DNA of 64,000 bases from Escallonia rubra. Lineage: Eukaryota > Streptophyta > Magnoliopsida > Escalloniales > Escalloniaceae. A program made the position numbers and the translations under genes. Below, in pieces: positions 37,618 through 47,621 of this stretch (positions are counted from its first letter, which is position 1; every line of letters begins with the position of its first letter). The notes beneath the pieces were generated by a model, which saw only the letters and a program-made list of their open reading frames with translations, was not told where the DNA came from and made no database searches. Location: the NCBI GenBank assembly GCA_033065855.1, contig JAVXUO010000894.1, positions 1 through 64,000 of the forward strand, written 5' to 3'.

Positions 37618-38594
37618 AGACTCTGTACCCTAATACAAACTGTAGCAGCCAGAAAATTAGAACAAGTACATTTATACAACTGGCATAATATAAAACCATT
37701 CATGCAAGAATATTATTACTTTGCTTCACAAAGTAGCAATATTTATAGTCAAACACTAGTTGCTTCACAAAGTGACAATATTTAAAGTTAGATGTAAATT
37801 TACACTTACTACATCTATTTCCTCTAACTAATTCTTGCTCTGAATCAGGATGTATTAAATTTACACTTACTACATCTTGACCCGATACATCTATTTTGTG
37901 TTTCTCTATAGTGCATAAATAATCTTGTTTGACTTATTGCTGCATTATTTTGATAAAGTATTTGTGGGGAGATTAAGTCTAATCGATTTTGTCTAAATTG
38001 TTCAATTTGTCTATCTATATCTACGATTTGTTCTAAGGATAATAGGGTGGAAGGTGGATTTCGAAATAACCGGAGAACTATTCTAATCCTTGTATTTTAA
38101 AATAATGTCTTAGATTATCTTCTAATTTGTTAGTTTGTTTTTCTAGATTTTCTACTATTAATTTAAATTTATCTAATTCAAGTTCTAGATATATTCAATC
38201 AGCCTGAATATAAAATAGAATGTAATCAAAACATTAAAATTTTAGAAAACGTAAAAGACTTAGATATAAGCCTAATGCCTTCCCATAAGTCTCCAAGCGT
38301 AGAAATATTAGAACCTGAAACAAATTACAAAATATAATTAGACAACAAAATTAACCAAGCTTTAGAAGATATAGAAAAGATAAGACAAGAAGATAATAAC
38401 TTGTTAATAGAAGAAATTAATAAAATATTAGATAATATAGATCACCTAGAAGGAACATAAATAGAAAACCTTAGAATAAAAGAAAGTCTAGATCTAGAAG
38501 AAAAATATTTAAAAAATTATGAAACATATTCTACAACAACTGAGACAGAATCTACTAATACACAAATTACTACATCTTAACTAATTCCTGCTCT
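37618..38594. other. Shuffled viral coding fragments (loop between inverted arms)
   Basis: 37618-37770 is an inverted copy of 43906-44045 (coat region). About 37800-38085 is a direct copy of ~45715-45975 (movement region), and ~38085-38150 copies 46425-46485. About 38200-38580 is an inverted copy of 44600-45000 (coat N-terminal region). Each piece has its own stops; none is a gene. Confidence 0.85.
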
Positions 38595-38807
38595 GAAAGA
38601 GTCTGGTTAGAGTTTTAAAACTTCAGGATGCTGGTTTGAACTATCAGAGTATATCTTTCTAGAAAAACTCAGGGCATGCGTTAGTCTACAGGTTTTTAAA
38701 CGCCATTAATTGGCAAATAACCTTAAAAGACTCGCTCTCACTTTTGTTAAATCTTTAAGATAGCTTTGATGGTTTTTTAAGAAAGCATAATCATTTTAAA
38801 ATTGGGC

Positions 38808-39461
38808 AGAGTTTTTCTGAAACCAAATAAAAGCCATATGAACTCTAAATCTTAATTATATTAAGTTGTTTTCTGTCATGCTAGACCTGATATAATTTCT
38901 TTCAATTCATATAATGCTTTTCACCGCAAGAGCGTGTTCACCCCAGAATAATAGACAAGTTTAAAAGAATAAAAGGCTTACTTGAAGTAATGCAACTAAG
39001 TATTTGAACTTGAATTTGCGAAGTTTGTAGTGAAGGGTTAGATAACATGAAGAAGGCAGAGAAAACTTTGAGAAAGAGTGTTTGATTACTCAAAATTGGA
39101 AGTCGTCCTTACAAAAGAACTCTGCCTTTGTTTAAATAGGCAGGAAAAGTTATGAACATAAATGTACATAATTGTCTTCTTTACACGCGTCTTACTGACT
39201 TAAACTTTTACAGACTACATAACAAAAGCTTGATAAAAGTTGTCTGCCATAAACTTAAGATTATGTTTCTAAAGTGGTATCAGACCAGTTTCTAAAGTAA
39301 CTCCGTCAGCTGTCTTCTGTCTTCCTTTTTCCATTTGTCAAAAGCTACTTTTAGCTTTGTTTTCTTGTATACGGTTGCTTTTGCCGAAAGTTGATTCTGT
39401 TTCTAAAGTAACTCCGCCAGCTGTCTTCTGTCTTCCTTTTTTCATTTGTCAAAAGCTACTT
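38808..39461 (-). repeat. Viral intergenic region, right arm of large inverted repeat
   Basis: Follows the transactivator-like ORF on the minus strand, the position of the main promoter in Caulimoviridae. The upstream part has two tandem ~111-base units (CTCCGTCAGC at 39301 and CTCCGCCAGC at 39412). It pairs with 36970-37617 across a ~1.2-kb spacer. Confidence 0.9.
39131..39138 (-). promoter_or_regulatory. TATA-like box of viral genomic promoter (leftward)
   Basis: The minus strand reads CCTATTTAAACAAAGGCAGAG about 440 bases after the end of the transactivator-like ORF. Distance and gene context match the 35S-type promoter of the family. The tandem units lie upstream, like enhancer repeats. 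Activity is inferred. Confidence 0.6.
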
Positions 39462-39578
39462 TTAGCTTTGTCTTCTTGTATAAGGTTGCTTTTGCCGAAA
39501 GTTGTTTGGAATCTACTTTCTTATCTTGCTTTTCTTCCTTCTTTATAAAAGTGGAGGCCAGCTGTTTTGTCTTGGTCT

Positions 39579-40718
39579 TCATGTCTTTGTATCTTCAGAT
39601 GATTCGCTAGATGAACTAACCGGACTTTGGCTTGGTCTCTGTGTGTCTTGGAAAAGACTATTCGTTGCCTCTGTTTCATCTGTTTTTGCAGTTAGTGCTT
39701 TACTGACAAGTTCTGAGAAGGCCTTGGCTACCTGCTTTTGAATTGATTGGGCTTGTCTTTTTGCTTTTTTCTTCTTTTGTTTTCTTAATTCCATTTTTCC
39801 CAAACGGACAGGGGTCTCAGGATTTGATAAGTCTTTACCAGCTACTTGTGGGGTTGGACTAGCAGTTCTTTCTCCCGAACTAGAGGGGTTTTCAGTAATT
39901 TTGAGCAAACTACCAGCTGTAACAGGACTTGATTTGTCTTTACCGGAAGCCTGTGAATCCAGACTAGCTATTCCTTTAACCCCGGAAGTAGTGAGTTTTG
40001 ATGACTGGTGTTTTGAAAGAATAGTGGTGTATCTGTTTTTCCAGTCATTGGCTTCTAATTCTAAAACTTGTATTTGTACTTTAAGCTGGGCTATTTGAGT
40101 TTCAAAATGTGATTTTTCTGAAAGTAAATGGTCTGATCTTGTTTTTAATATATTAAAATGCTTAATTAAAGTATTGCAGTTTTCACAATCTGCAATAGTG
40201 TCTGTAGTTGATTTGTCTTGACATTCTGGGCTAATATAGTAGTTAGGCCCGAAATGAGTTTGCATAAGAGTAGTAGCTTCTTGAAACATTATAGTGCCTT
40301 TATACCAAGGTTGAGGGTGATTACCGACTCCTCCAAGCATGGCTTCTGGGTAACTCTTAAAAATGCCTGGCATAACACCTTTAAAAACACAATAACAATT
40401 ATACTTCTTAGTGTCTCTTATTTTATGAAAATAATTAGCTACTACATTAACAGTGTTTACAAACCATCCGTTGTCTCTTTTAATAAAAGATTGCCATAAG
40501 TAGTCTAAAAGGGTTATCTGATCTACTGGAAAAGGACCAAGTCTGTGATCTTTGATTTGAAATCTTGATCCAACGTGTATGACTTCTAAATTATTACCAT
40601 TGTAATTAATTCTATTTTTTCCTAAATTGTCTATATAACTAGTGAATTGTGTGGGAAAAACTGGGTTAGGCTGGTTTACCTGTGACTGTCTGGTCTGGAT
40701 CGAAAATGATGAAGCCAT
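39579..40718 (-). CDS. Viroplasmin / transactivator-like protein of endogenous pararetrovirus (379 aa, open)
   Basis: The last viral ORF, complete from MASSFSIQTRQSQ to a stop. Residues ~100-170 carry YNCYCVFKGVMPGIFKSYPE and GNHPQPWYKG, resembling the viroplasmin (RNase H1 N-terminal-like) fold in Caulimoviridae inclusion-body/transactivator proteins. Such proteins form viral factories and let ribosomes reinitiate on polycistronic viral RNA. Residues ~185-245 include a likely coiled coil (KSHFETQIAQLKVQIQVLEL). A Ser/Thr-rich region and a basic KLRKQKKKKAKRQ-type segment follow (~305-330), then an acidic Ser-rich tail. The start is the first Met, and position after RNase H fits the family. 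It is the longest unbroken viral frame here; the other large viral genes are broken. Function is by resemblance only. Confidence 0.7.
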   Translation of the reverse strand: MASSFSIQTRQSQVNQPNPVFPTQFTSYIDNLGKNRINYNGNNLEVIHVGSRFQIKDHRLGPFPVDQITLLDYLWQSFIKRDNGWFVNTVNVVANYFHKIRDTKKYNCYCVFKGVMPGIFKSYPEAMLGGVGNHPQPWYKGTIMFQEATTLMQTHFGPNYYISPECQDKSTTDTIADCENCNTLIKHFNILKTRSDHLLSEKSHFETQIAQLKVQIQVLELEANDWKNRYTTILSKHQSSKLTTSGVKGIASLDSQASGKDKSSPVTAGSLLKITENPSSSGERTASPTPQVAGKDLSNPETPVRLGKMELRKQKKKKAKRQAQSIQKQVAKAFSELVSKALTAKTDETEATNSLFQDTQRPSQSPVSSSSESSEDTKT

Positions 40719-40769
40719 CTGAAAAAAGGAAACAATAACTTGTCTGATTCTACTGCTAATTTTTATTGG

Positions 40770-42900
40770 GGTTATCTTAAGATGAAAATTTTCTGGATAA
40801 TAAATCTGCTAAGGAATTGTCTGTACCTTTAATATGTTGTCATTCTATTATGTCTAATCTATAATTACTTAAGGAAGCTAAAAATTTTAACCATCTATCA
40901 GTATATCTAGTATCCTTGTTCTTGTTATATCTAACTATAGCTTCACAATATGTTCTTATACAGAATTCATGCTTCGAAATTAAAAGTGCTTTGAAATGTT
41001 CTACCGCATAAACTATTGCTAATAATTCATAGTCTAAACTAGTTAAATATTGATTACTTTCTGTATATTTACCACTTGCATATCTACATATTCTTTCTTC
41101 TTTCTTATTACTATATTTATTTGGTTTGCAGTATAGAACTGCACCCCCATCCGTCTTTGCATCCATCTGTTTGGACTATTAAATAATCTGTGTCTAAAGG
41201 TAAATATAAGTCTGGTAATTGTTTTACCTTTTCTTTTATGGTTTTTATTATCTTAATGTCTTATCTATTAAAATGTCTTTGACCATTTTTACGAGTCTTG
41301 TTATATAGAGGACCTATTAATTTGCTAAGATCTTTGAAATACATTCTAGCTTGATTGACTAATCCTAGAAAAGCTTGTATTTGTTTAAGTACTTCTAATT
41401 TGTCTGGAAAGTCTAAAATCTTTTTGGCTATATGTTCTTGTAGCTTAATTTTACCATTTCCTATTTCTATTCCTAAGAACTTGACATTAGTTTTGAATAA
41501 TTCTATTTTCTTTTTACTTAGAATTAAACCGTGTTTTTCAAAGAGTTTAAAAGCCAAATGTAGATGTGATATATGTTCAGTATCATTTTTACTACATATT
41601 AAAATATCATCTATGTATACAAGTATAAAATCATTATATGGTCTAAAAATGTTATCCATTTTTCTTTGAAATATACTAGGGGTTGTTTTAAGACCAAAGG
41701 GCATGACTAACCATTCATATAAGCCTTCAGGTGTAGTAAAGGTTGTCCACTTAATATCTTCAGGCCACATCTTAATTTGATAAAAACCTGATTTACAATC
41801 AAATTTACTAAAAACCTTTTTACTTTGTATTTTGCTTAAAAGAAAGGTTTTATTTGGTATGTTGTAGCTATCATCTCTAATATTGTCATTAAGTCTTTTG
41901 TAATTAATAACCATTCTACTTTTGCTTCTAATAATTTATGCATGATATCTAACTATGAATGCCGCTGATCTATGTTGGCTAGTGCTAGGTCGAATTACTC
42001 CTAATTGGGACAATTCTTTAATATGCATTTTAAAGTCTTCTGTATCTATGCTGCTTACTTCTATATTTGCAGTTTTGACTATATAATCCGGATTAATAAT
42101 ATCTAATTTGCAATATAGTTTGTTTAAATCCCATCTTTTGATAGGGTCTTCTCCTATAAAATGTAAATTTTCTATTGCATTAATAATATCATGTTTATTT
42201 GTATACTGATTTATTAAGTTATAGCTTATCCTATTATTATTATAAATATTTTCGTTATCGTCTATTTCTTCTATATAAAGACTTTCATCTAAATTTTCTA
42301 TGTTTTTTAAACAACAATTTGCTTGGCCATTGCTACATTCTTCGCGTACTTTGTTTTTTCCTTTGTCAATATATTCAATATGTTTCCCACCACGCTTCTG
42401 AGCGTACTCTGATGGTGTATCAATATGAATGGGTGTGTGTGTAACATTTTGTGCTATTTGTATATAATCTTTAGTAATTGTTATGGTGTTGTTATTAGCT
42501 AATAAAAAATTAATTCCTTGGATAATTTTACCTTCAAAATGTGCAATAGGTGCACAAAAGGCTTGCTTTAAAGGATAAGGTTTAGACTGAGTATTGCAGG
42601 GTGTCAAAAAGGTAATAAATGCTTTGGTAATAAACTGAGTATAGTGTATAGGGATATTAGAAAAACCGACTCCGGTTATAGGGTCTTCTAGAGTTTTAAT
42701 GTAAGATTGATTTGCGACACTAGGGTCTATAACTGTAATAGTGCATCATGTGTCTATAATGGCATTGGTTTCTATTATTTGACCATAATGTTTAACTTGT
42801 ATTCGTGTAGTTATAAGGTTATTGTATCTTGCCTTGGTACAGAATTTTTCTATGCTAAAGTCTTGTAGTAGTTGTTTATTATTTTCTTCGATAAATACTT
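40770..42900 (-). pseudogene. Endogenous pararetrovirus protease - reverse transcriptase - RNase H (broken)
   Basis: The minus-strand polyprotein begins near 42900, overlapping the coat ORF end. The protease active-site region near 42745 has a TGA where the conserved glycine of the D-T-G motif would be. RT lies at ~42000-41260: SKFDCKSGFYQIKM, then VMPFGLKTTPSIFQRKMD and VYIDDILICS with the catalytic YxDD. RNase H lies at ~41190-40840 (SLDYELLAIVYAVEHFKALL, TDRWLKFLASLSNYRLDI). Nonsense codons at ~42746, ~41936, ~41260 and ~40838 plus at least one frameshift near 41170 interrupt it. In the family this enzyme copies genomic RNA into DNA; this copy cannot. Confidence 0.9.
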
Positions 42901-45134
42901 GTTCTAATTTTTTGTGTTTTTAGTGTTAGGATAGAGTCTTCTAGTTGAATAACTTTATGTTCTAAGTGTTCTAATCTTCTATTGACATTTTTTTCATAAT
43001 AAATGTTTTCATTTTTCTTGGATGATTCTATGGGTTTGACTAGATCTATGTTATATTTTTGTTTTATACATTTAGTGCATGCCTCTTTATAGCAAAGATT
43101 GCATTTACATCTGACTTTAATGGCTGGGTACCAAGTGCATATATAACATGTGAGTGTCTCTAAACCTTTTTCTAATTCCCAATGATGTGTACAATCTTCT
43201 TCTAAAGTTAATTGATGTTCTAAAGGTTTAAACATAAAGTTGTATACGTTTGAATTTCTTAAGGAATGTAAGAAAGTATTTAATTGATCTGTTGTTTCTA
43301 TTGGAAGATCTTCTTCTTCATCATCACTACTTATAGAAAGGATGTCTTCAGTATATTCATCTATTGATTTAATGCTATATATACTTTCTGTATCCCTTAA
43401 GGTTTCATCTACTTCTAAGAGGTCTTCATTGGTATTATTAACTATCATTGCTTTGAAATTATTATTATTTTGTCTTCTGGGACAACTAGAACTTAAATGG
43501 TCTGGTTCTCCACATGAATAACATGTAATTTTGTTTTTGTATATTCTTCTGGTATCATATTTCCAAACATGTCTAGGATTTAAAAAGGGTTTTCTAGCTC
43601 TGCTTTTTCTTAGATAATAAGTTTTTCTAGGTTGTTTCTGTCTTTTCAACGGTTTTCTAGTATATTTAGGTCTTGATTCTTCTTGACCATAATGCATTGG
43701 TGTATATATTTCTTTACAAAAGCTTGTTTCATTTTTAAGTTGTCTGGCTATTTGTATATTGGTACATTTAGAAACTAAAATTTCTATAACTTGTTCAAAG
43801 ATGCTTCCTAAAGAAGGTTTCCATCTAGGGTCTTCGTAAGTCTTTTTAATTGTTTCATATATTTCTCTTCCTAGAGCTCCTGGTAATTTATTTAAAAATT
43901 TATCAACTACTGTTTGACTATAAATATTGCCACTTTGTGAAGCAAAGTAATAATATTCTTGCATGAATGGTTTTATATTATGCCAGTTGTATAAATGTAC
44001 TTATTCTAATTTTCTGGCTGCTTCAGTTTGTATTATGGTATCTCCTATATTAGGATTTCTTCCAGTTAATATTAATTGTATAGTGTTTACAAAATTATAA
44101 GGATTAGGTCCTAAGTCTGCCATTTCTTTTAAATCATTAGGAAATGTCTTTTGCCATTCTTCAAAATTAGCTTTAGCTATAGGGCCTAAGAATTGTTCAT
44201 GTATCTTATCATTTCTTCTCCTGTTTCTAAATTATCAGATTGTTTAGTTATAAAGTTTGCTACTATTGCATCTTTCCATACTTGTATATAGTTATTTCTT
44301 TGTTGGGGATCTACAGCAGTTATATTTAAAATGAAGGGTTCTGCCGCCTTCTGTATTTTGAAATTTTGTTCTAAAGGGTTTGTTTTACCTCTAGGTTTAT
44401 AAGTAGGCCTATCAAATTTGTTGTTTTCAATTTCTGCACTTTGTCTAGGTAGATTACCATAAGCGTATTGTGGCCTTGCAGATGGTTGAGACGTATAAAA
44501 TTTACTTACATCATTGTTTCTATTATTAGTGGTTCCTGAACCACCACTTTCATCCATAAGTATATAAGGTGTTTCATTCATTAAATTAAATTTGACATTG
44601 TTTGTAGTAATTTGTGTATTAGTAGATTCTGTCTCAGTTGTTGTAGAATATGTTTCATAATTTTTTAAATATTTTTCTTCTAGATCTAGACTTTCTTTTA
44701 TTCTAAGGTTTTTTTATTTCTAGTACTTCTGTTCCTTCTAAGTGATCTATATTATCTAATATTTTATCCATTTCTTCTATTAACAAGTTATTATCTTCTT
44801 GTCTTATCTTTTCTATATCTTCTAAAGCTTGGTTAATTTTGTTGTCTAATTATATTTTGTAATTTGTTTCAGGTTCTAATATTTCTACGCTTGGAGACTT
44901 ATGGGAAGGCATTAGGCTTATATCTAATTCTTTTGAGCTTTCTAGAGTTTTAATGTCTTTATTGTATTCTATTTTATATTCCGGTTGATTGAATATATCT
45001 AGACTGTCTTCTTGTTCTGTAAACTTTATAAAGTCTTGTAATTGTTTAAAGCTTATTCCTCTTCCTATTTGTGTAGTGCCTACTTTTTTATTTAGAATTT
45101 TTATATCTATTTTTTGAAAGATAAAATTATTCAT
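42879..45134 (-). pseudogene. Endogenous pararetrovirus coat-protein-like gene (broken)
   Basis: Starts ATG at 45134-45132, overlapping the movement ORF stop by a few bases. Readable blocks: 45134-44850, 44640-44186 (poly-charged then SGGSGTTNNRNN; a coat core begins near AEPFILNITAVD), ~44210-43985, and 43964-42879. The last block holds a CX2CX4HX4C zinc knuckle CYSCGEPDHLSSSC near 43540-43495. It also holds an acidic stretch, and a second Cys-rich region (CYICTWYP, CKCNLCYKEACTKC) near 43150-43080 typical of some Caulimoviridae. Stops lie near 44847, 44186 and 44007, and a frameshift near 44705. Confidence 0.85.
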
Positions 45135-46087
45135 CTGTTTCATTTTCCTGAATGTCTGGGTTATTATGGGCTTCAATATAATTACTAAAGCGAACTGACA
45201 TTCTTCCTGAAGGGTTTCTATACCATAAACTTTCTGTGGGTATAACGCTATTGTTAGAACTAGAACTTATTAATTTGTCTACTTGCCATTCTTGTCCTGA
45301 GTTTTCTATTGGATCTACTCGATAAGGTGGTAGGAGTCTAATTCATCTATTTATAATAAATTTTGATGTGTCTTCTATGCTTAATTTATATCCTACTTGA
45401 CTACTTTGTGTTAGTTTTCTTATGAATGTGGTACAAATTAAAAGATTTTTGCCTTGCTGAAAATCTTCGTATCCTTTGGTCATAATTTTTATTTTAATGT
45501 TTCGAGCAAAATCTCTTGTATTTAAAAAAAAGTCTGGTGCACAATAAAATATTCCTCCATTATTATTCATATCTATCTCTATGGCTCCTAAAATTGCTTG
45601 TTCACTAGTAAATCTATCATCTATTATGGCGAGAAAATCTTTTGCGCCAGTGTCTCTTCTTGTTAATCCTTTTATTCCTATTACTATTAATCCTATGTGT
45701 GTTAGATTAAAATTTCCTCTAACTAATTCCTGTTCTGAATCAGGATGTATTAAATTTACACTTACTACATCTTGACCTATACATCTATTTTGTGTTTCTC
45801 TATAGTGCATAAATAATCTTGTTTGACTTATTGCTGCATTATTTTTGATAAAGTATTTGTGGGGAGATTAAGTCTAATCGATTTTGTCTAAATTGTTCAA
45901 TTTGTCTATCTACATCTACGATTTGTTCTAAGGATAATAGGGGTGATGGTGGATTTCGAAATAACCGGAGAACTCTATTTCCTACTGTGTTTTCATTATG
46001 TCTTCTGGTTTCAGTAGCTAATACTTATGTTCTATTTCTATCCTCTATATTTCCTTGTCCTAAAATATGACTAATGTTTCTTATCAT
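45127..46087 (-). pseudogene. Endogenous pararetrovirus movement-protein-like gene (broken)
   Basis: Minus-strand ATG at 46087. The core at 45750-45400 has LTHIGLIVIGIKGLTRRDTG, FLAIIDDRF, GAIEIDMNNNGGIFYCAPDF and KIMTKGYEDFQQGKNLLI, motifs of the 30K-type movement protein of Caulimoviridae, which moves virus between cells through plasmodesmata. Stops near 46028 and 45340 and a frameshift near 45860 interrupt it. A C-terminal part continues to the stop at 45127, sharing the ATGAATAA overlap with the coat ORF. Confidence 0.85.
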
Positions 46088-46193
46088 AGATTAAAAATTT
46101 CCATTCCTCTTGTGTTTTTATAGTTTTATGTTTATCTATTTTAATATTTTTTAATTTATCGCATAATTCATTTATGTTTGAACTAACTTCCTT

Positions 46194-46412
46194 TTATTTT
46201 TTATTTTGTATATATTGTTCTAATCTTTCTATTTTTTCTAAACAAGTTATAAGTAACATAATTATAATATTGTTTTGTTTTCTGTTTAATAAATCATTAG
46301 GGGTTCCTAAAATATTTTTAGATATGCCTTCTGATGGTGCCAAATATTTATTTCCTTCTGTAATGATTTGTCTATAATCTGGATTTTCTTCGTAATGTTT
46401 TGAAATATTCAT
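46194..46412 (-). CDS. Small ORF of endogenous pararetrovirus (72 aa)
   Basis: MNISKHYEENPDYRQIIT to EQYIQNKK. Its ATG (46412-46410) overlaps the TGA of the preceding short frame as ATGA. Features seen are YLAPSEGISKNIL and a C-terminal hydrophobic/coiled-coil-like helix (IIIMLLITCLEKIERLEQYI). It lies between the duplicated small ORFs and the movement gene, where some genera have virion-associated or aphid-factor-type small proteins. The function is unknown. Confidence 0.5.
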   Translation of the reverse strand: MNISKHYEENPDYRQIITEGNKYLAPSEGISKNILGTPNDLLNRKQNNIIIMLLITCLEKIERLEQYIQNKK

Positions 46413-46481
46413 TTATATTCTAATCCTTGTATTTTAAAATAATGTCTTAGATTATCTTCTAATTTGTTAGTTTGATTTTCT

Positions 46482-46975
46482 ACTATCCCATGGACAATCA
46501 TTGTTGTCTTCATTATAATTTAGATAATCTTCATAGTCATGGTCTGATTTTAGTTCTAAATTTGCCATATTGTTTACTATTTCTGTAGGTATTCCTAAAT
46601 TTTCTAAAGTTGTTTGTTCGTCTATTTGTCTAAGTTGCCTATGAAACTCACTATAATAAAGTTCATTACTTTGTTGGTCTTTTAGATGTATATCAAAGCC
46701 AATAAGGTGTTGAAAGAAAATATCAAACTCCTCTAATAATAAATCTAAATTCAGAAAATATCTGATATAAAAAGATAATGGATTATATAAAAGTGTAATA
46801 GAATCGGTGTCTATAAAATGTCTTATTCTACCATTTGTAAAATCAAGGCAGTAAAAAAATTATTAAAAGTGTCTAATTCTGACGTTGTCTGTTGGTCTAG
46901 ATTAAAGTTATTAATCATGTCGTCAAAATTAAACGGTTCTTGGTATGGTTCCAAATCTAGATTTCTATCTGACAT
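46482..46975 (-). pseudogene. Second copy of viral 5'-proximal ORF, frameshifted (ORF-B)
   Basis: ATG at 46975-46973 overlaps the TAA of ORF-A as TAATG. The first frame (MSDRNLDLEPYQEPFNFDDM) runs to ~46840, then the reading moves to another frame with RHFIDTDSITLLYNPLSFYI and FQHLIGFDIHLKDQQSNELY. The second part matches ORF-A segments (YNPLRYYIRILLN, HLVGFYIYLKD) clearly but at low identity, so these are old paralogues rather than a recent duplication. The acidic tail ends DNNDCPWDS. Confidence 0.65.
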
Positions 46976-47430
46976 TAGCTTGGAATGTGTATTCTTTCTT
47001 GGTTTTCTAAATTATTGTCATTATTATCTATTTGTAGGGTATGTATATGGTTAGGTATATTGTCTATAGCATTTTCTTCATGTCTCTCAGCTATTTGTCT
47101 AAATCTATCTATGTTTGGTCTTGCTATTATTTGATTTATGTATTCATTATGATAGTAACTATTGTTATCCCTGTCTTTTAAATATATATAAAAACCTACT
47201 AAGTGTTTTAGATAATCATTTAAGTATGTTATTATAGCATTTATGTTTAAAAGAATACGAATATAATATCTTAACGGATTATATTTTAATAATAAAGTGC
47301 CTTCAGAAATATTAAATCTAACTCTATCATTAGTGTCATCTATTAATTCTAAGGCTGCATAGAATCTACAAAATTCTTCATAATCTACTTCATAAATAGT
47401 AGGATCGTTAAAAGAATATGAATTGCCCAT
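46975..47430 (-). CDS. Viral 5'-proximal ORF of unknown function (151 aa, ORF-A)
   Basis: Open from MGNSYSFNDPTIYEVDY to IHIPS. Central segments FNISEGTLLLKYNPLRYYIR and YLKHLVGFYIYLKD recur in ORF-B. Asn/Ile-rich and acidic; no signal peptide or membrane segment. It is the first ORF of the viral gene block. No family was recognised; several Caulimoviridae genera have an uncharacterised first ORF. Confidence 0.55.
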   Translation of the reverse strand: MGNSYSFNDPTIYEVDYEEFCRFYAALELIDDTNDRVRFNISEGTLLLKYNPLRYYIRILLNINAIITYLNDYLKHLVGFYIYLKDRDNNSYYHNEYINQIIARPNIDRFRQIAERHEENAIDNIPNHIHTLQIDNNDNNLENQERIHIPS

Positions 47431-47514
47431 TCTTTCAGAAAAAGGGGTTACTTGCTCTGAGTTACTTCGACATTCTCCTTTACTTGATAATTATCTCTTC
47501 AGAAGCCAATGACA

Positions 47515-47621
47515 TTCATAAGTATATAAGGTGTTTCATTCATCAAATTAAATTTTACATTGTTTGTAGTAATTTGTGTATTAGTAGATTCTGTCTCAGT
47601 TGTTGTAGAATATGTTTCATA
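47515..47621. repeat. Duplicate of viral coat-region fragment at the right junction
   Basis: Direct copy (same orientation) of about 44553-44657, including GTATATAAGGTGTTTCATTC and TTGTAGAATATGTTTCAT. It ends exactly where LTR sequence resumes (ATATATAAACCGTGTGGC). Confidence 0.88.

Larger units (their letters stand above)
36372..47621 (-). mobile_element. Endogenous pararetrovirus (Caulimoviridae), rearranged 11.2-kb integrant
   Basis: Viral genes lie on the minus strand from 47430 down to 39579: two related small ORFs, a short ORF, movement-protein-like, coat-protein-like with zinc knuckle, protease-RT-RNase H, and a viroplasmin/transactivator-like ORF. There is no integrase, as expected for Caulimoviridae. 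The left third (36372-39461) is a mosaic of inverted and direct copies of intergenic, coat and movement regions. The order with separate final transactivator ORF recalls solendo-/cavemo-like genera; the genus is not settled. Most ORFs carry stops or frameshifts. It sits in a TA tract of element A's right LTR. Confidence 0.93.

Noticed and set aside
39280..39292. TGGTATCAGACC resembling a tRNA-Met primer site in the viral intergenic region
   Set aside because: In each arm it lies on the strand opposite to the TATA-like box, and beside the transactivator ORF it is antisense to the viral genes. One end base pair pattern also differs from TGGTATCAGAGC. It may be chance.
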